Part shown: positions 5,726-6,556 of the stretch, one piece after another
Position numbering within the stretch: the first letter of the stretch is position 1
How the letters are laid out: every line of letters begins with the position of its first letter
Assembly (NCBI GenBank): GCA_009778535.1
Contig: WRJP01000102.1
Location: forward strand, 1-6,556
Length of the DNA: 6,556 bases
Source: Propionibacteriaceae bacterium
GTDB lineage: Bacteria; Actinomycetota; Actinomycetes; Propionibacteriales; Propionibacteriaceae
Reading direction: 5' to 3'
The notes under the pieces: generated by a model
What the model was told of the DNA's origin: nothing
The model's input: the letters and a program-made list of their open reading frames with translations, nothing else
The model's database searches: none
Made by a program: the position numbers and the translations under genes

Positions 5726-6556
5726 CTAAACCGCAGGCGTTAGAGTCGCTGATGCTCGTCGCTTGTTTTTTGCGGCGGAGATTATCAGTGCTGCGACTGC
5801 GGCAAGGGCGAAAGTGAATATTGCTCCAATGATGCCCGCAATGGGAGTGCCAAGTCCTGATGCTGCGTCGGCGTCGGGGAAATCGTATTCTGGCATGATG
5901 GTCGTTAGCTCTTGCACGGCGATAGTTCCTTGGTTGAAGGTACCATTTGTCTCCAATTCGGTTTTCCCCCAAACCTTGGCGATTGCCCATTCCAAGCCGT
6001 CAGGATTTGTGGATGCGAATACCGACAGCACCCCTGCGATCAAGAGCGTTGCTGCTGCTATGCCTATCAGCACCTTTCGTGTGTACCCTGTGCTTTTGGC
6101 AGCAGTAACGTCGAGGGTGCCTTCTAGCAGTTCGGGGCGCATTCGAGCTACGAATGCCAGCACGGCGGCTGTTATCACTCCTTCTGCTATGCCAATGGCT
6201 AGATGGATGGGTTGCATTACTAGTGCGAAGGTCGCTAAAGGAAGTTCGGCTATTCCGGAAAGATGGGTTTGCAGCACCACGCCAAATGCGCCTAGCTGCA
6301 AACTCACTACTACTGCTGTAATCGAAGCCAGTGCTAATCTCGTGGAGGTCATTCCTTTGCGAATAAGCGGTTTAAACACGAGTGGATAGACTATTAAGCA
6401 TCCGATGACGCCCATATTGAAGATGTTGCACCCGAGTGCGAGCAACCCGCCGTCAGCGAAGAAAAGGCATTGTATGATGAGCACCGCCGCAATAGACAAA
6501 AACGCCGGAATGCCGCCGAGCAGCCCCGCAAGCAGTATCCCGCCCCCTATGTGGCC
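5726..6556 (-). CDS. cbiM: Nickel/cobalt transporter CbiM-type component fused to a PDGLE domain (LarMN/NikMN-like), 5' partial
   Basis: This is the substrate-specific membrane component of the metal importer. The frame runs off the right edge: 276 residues are present, starting inside a conserved GHIGGG segment. About 65 to 70 N-terminal residues are missing, including the family's metal-binding MHIPDG start. Visible CbiM motifs are FFADGGLLALGCNIFNMG (residues 32-49 of the partial protein) and QPIHLAIGIAEGVITA (115-130, His118). Several hydrophobic helices follow up to about residue 135. After a linker and another helix (163-180) comes NPDGLEWA (184-191), the PDGLE domain signature, then an extracytoplasmic stretch and a final helix (237-260) with a basic tail. 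This C-terminal part replaces a separate CbiN/NikN. TTG 6499 is internal, not the start. The promoter and any metal-responsive control lie outside the window. Confidence 0.93.
   Translation of the reverse strand, partial: GHIGGGILLAGLLGGIPAFLSIAAVLIIQCLFFADGGLLALGCNIFNMGVIGCLIVYPLVFKPLIRKGMTSTRLALASITAVVVSLQLGAFGVVLQTHLSGIAELPLATFALVMQPIHLAIGIAEGVITAAVLAFVARMRPELLEGTLDVTAAKSTGYTRKVLIGIAAATLLIAGVLSVFASTNPDGLEWAIAKVWGKTELETNGTFNQGTIAVQELTTIMPEYDFPDADAASGLGTPIAGIIGAIFTFALAAVAALIISAAKNKRRASATLTPAV

Noticed and set aside
5763..6389. 208-residue plus-strand open frame opposite cbiM
   Set aside because: Its sequence is a Ser/Ala/Pro-rich antisense reading of a clear CbiM-PDGLE gene, with no recognisable domain or ribosome site.
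1..6556. CRISPR array, tRNA, insertion sequence or riboswitch
   Set aside because: No regularly spaced repeats, cloverleaf, transposase or terminal inverted repeats were seen. The window is almost entirely coding, and the lar operon leader, where a metal-sensing riboswitch might sit, is outside it.

Overview
The window looks like chromosome of a moderate-G+C actinobacterium. The evidence is a release factor 1 with actinobacterial wording (GGQGVNTTDSAVRITHLP, RSQLQNKEQAM, RTVDRSERVRTYNFPENRI) placed directly after a zinc-type ribosomal protein L31 gene, the rpmE-prfA order typical of that phylum. Base composition appears close to 50% G+C, lower than most actinobacteria. A host-associated anaerobic lineage such as an Actinomycetaceae relative is possible, but this is inference.

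Left part (1-1413, plus strand): a short leader with two adjacent palindromes, rpmE (L31), a strong hairpin that looks like a terminator or attenuator, and prfA (RF1). The usual downstream partner prmC, which methylates the RF1 GGQ glutamine, is absent; prfA instead runs into a convergent operon.

Middle (1414-1492): a 79-base convergent gap with two hairpins and a 9-bp direct repeat, probably a transcription stop shared by both strands.

Right part (1493-6556, minus strand): one tightly packed operon, read right to left: cbiM fused to a PDGLE domain (5' end beyond the window), cbiQ, cbiO, larE, larB, larC. The first three encode an energy-coupling-factor type nickel/cobalt importer (equivalent to LarMN, LarQ and LarO). 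The last three make the nickel-pincer nucleotide (NPN) cofactor: LarB carboxylates and hydrolyses nicotinic acid adenine dinucleotide, LarE replaces the two carboxylate oxygens with sulfur, and LarC inserts nickel using CTP. The operon thus links metal uptake to the complete cofactor pathway. The enzyme that uses the cofactor (LarA lactate racemase or another LarA-family protein) is not in the window, and may lie upstream of cbiM or elsewhere.

All proteins belong to known families. The points of interest are the arrangement, the unsplit LarC, the single-cysteine (Cys176-like) LarE, the missing client enzyme, and several unannotated hairpins, including a perfect 12-bp inverted repeat inside cbiQ.
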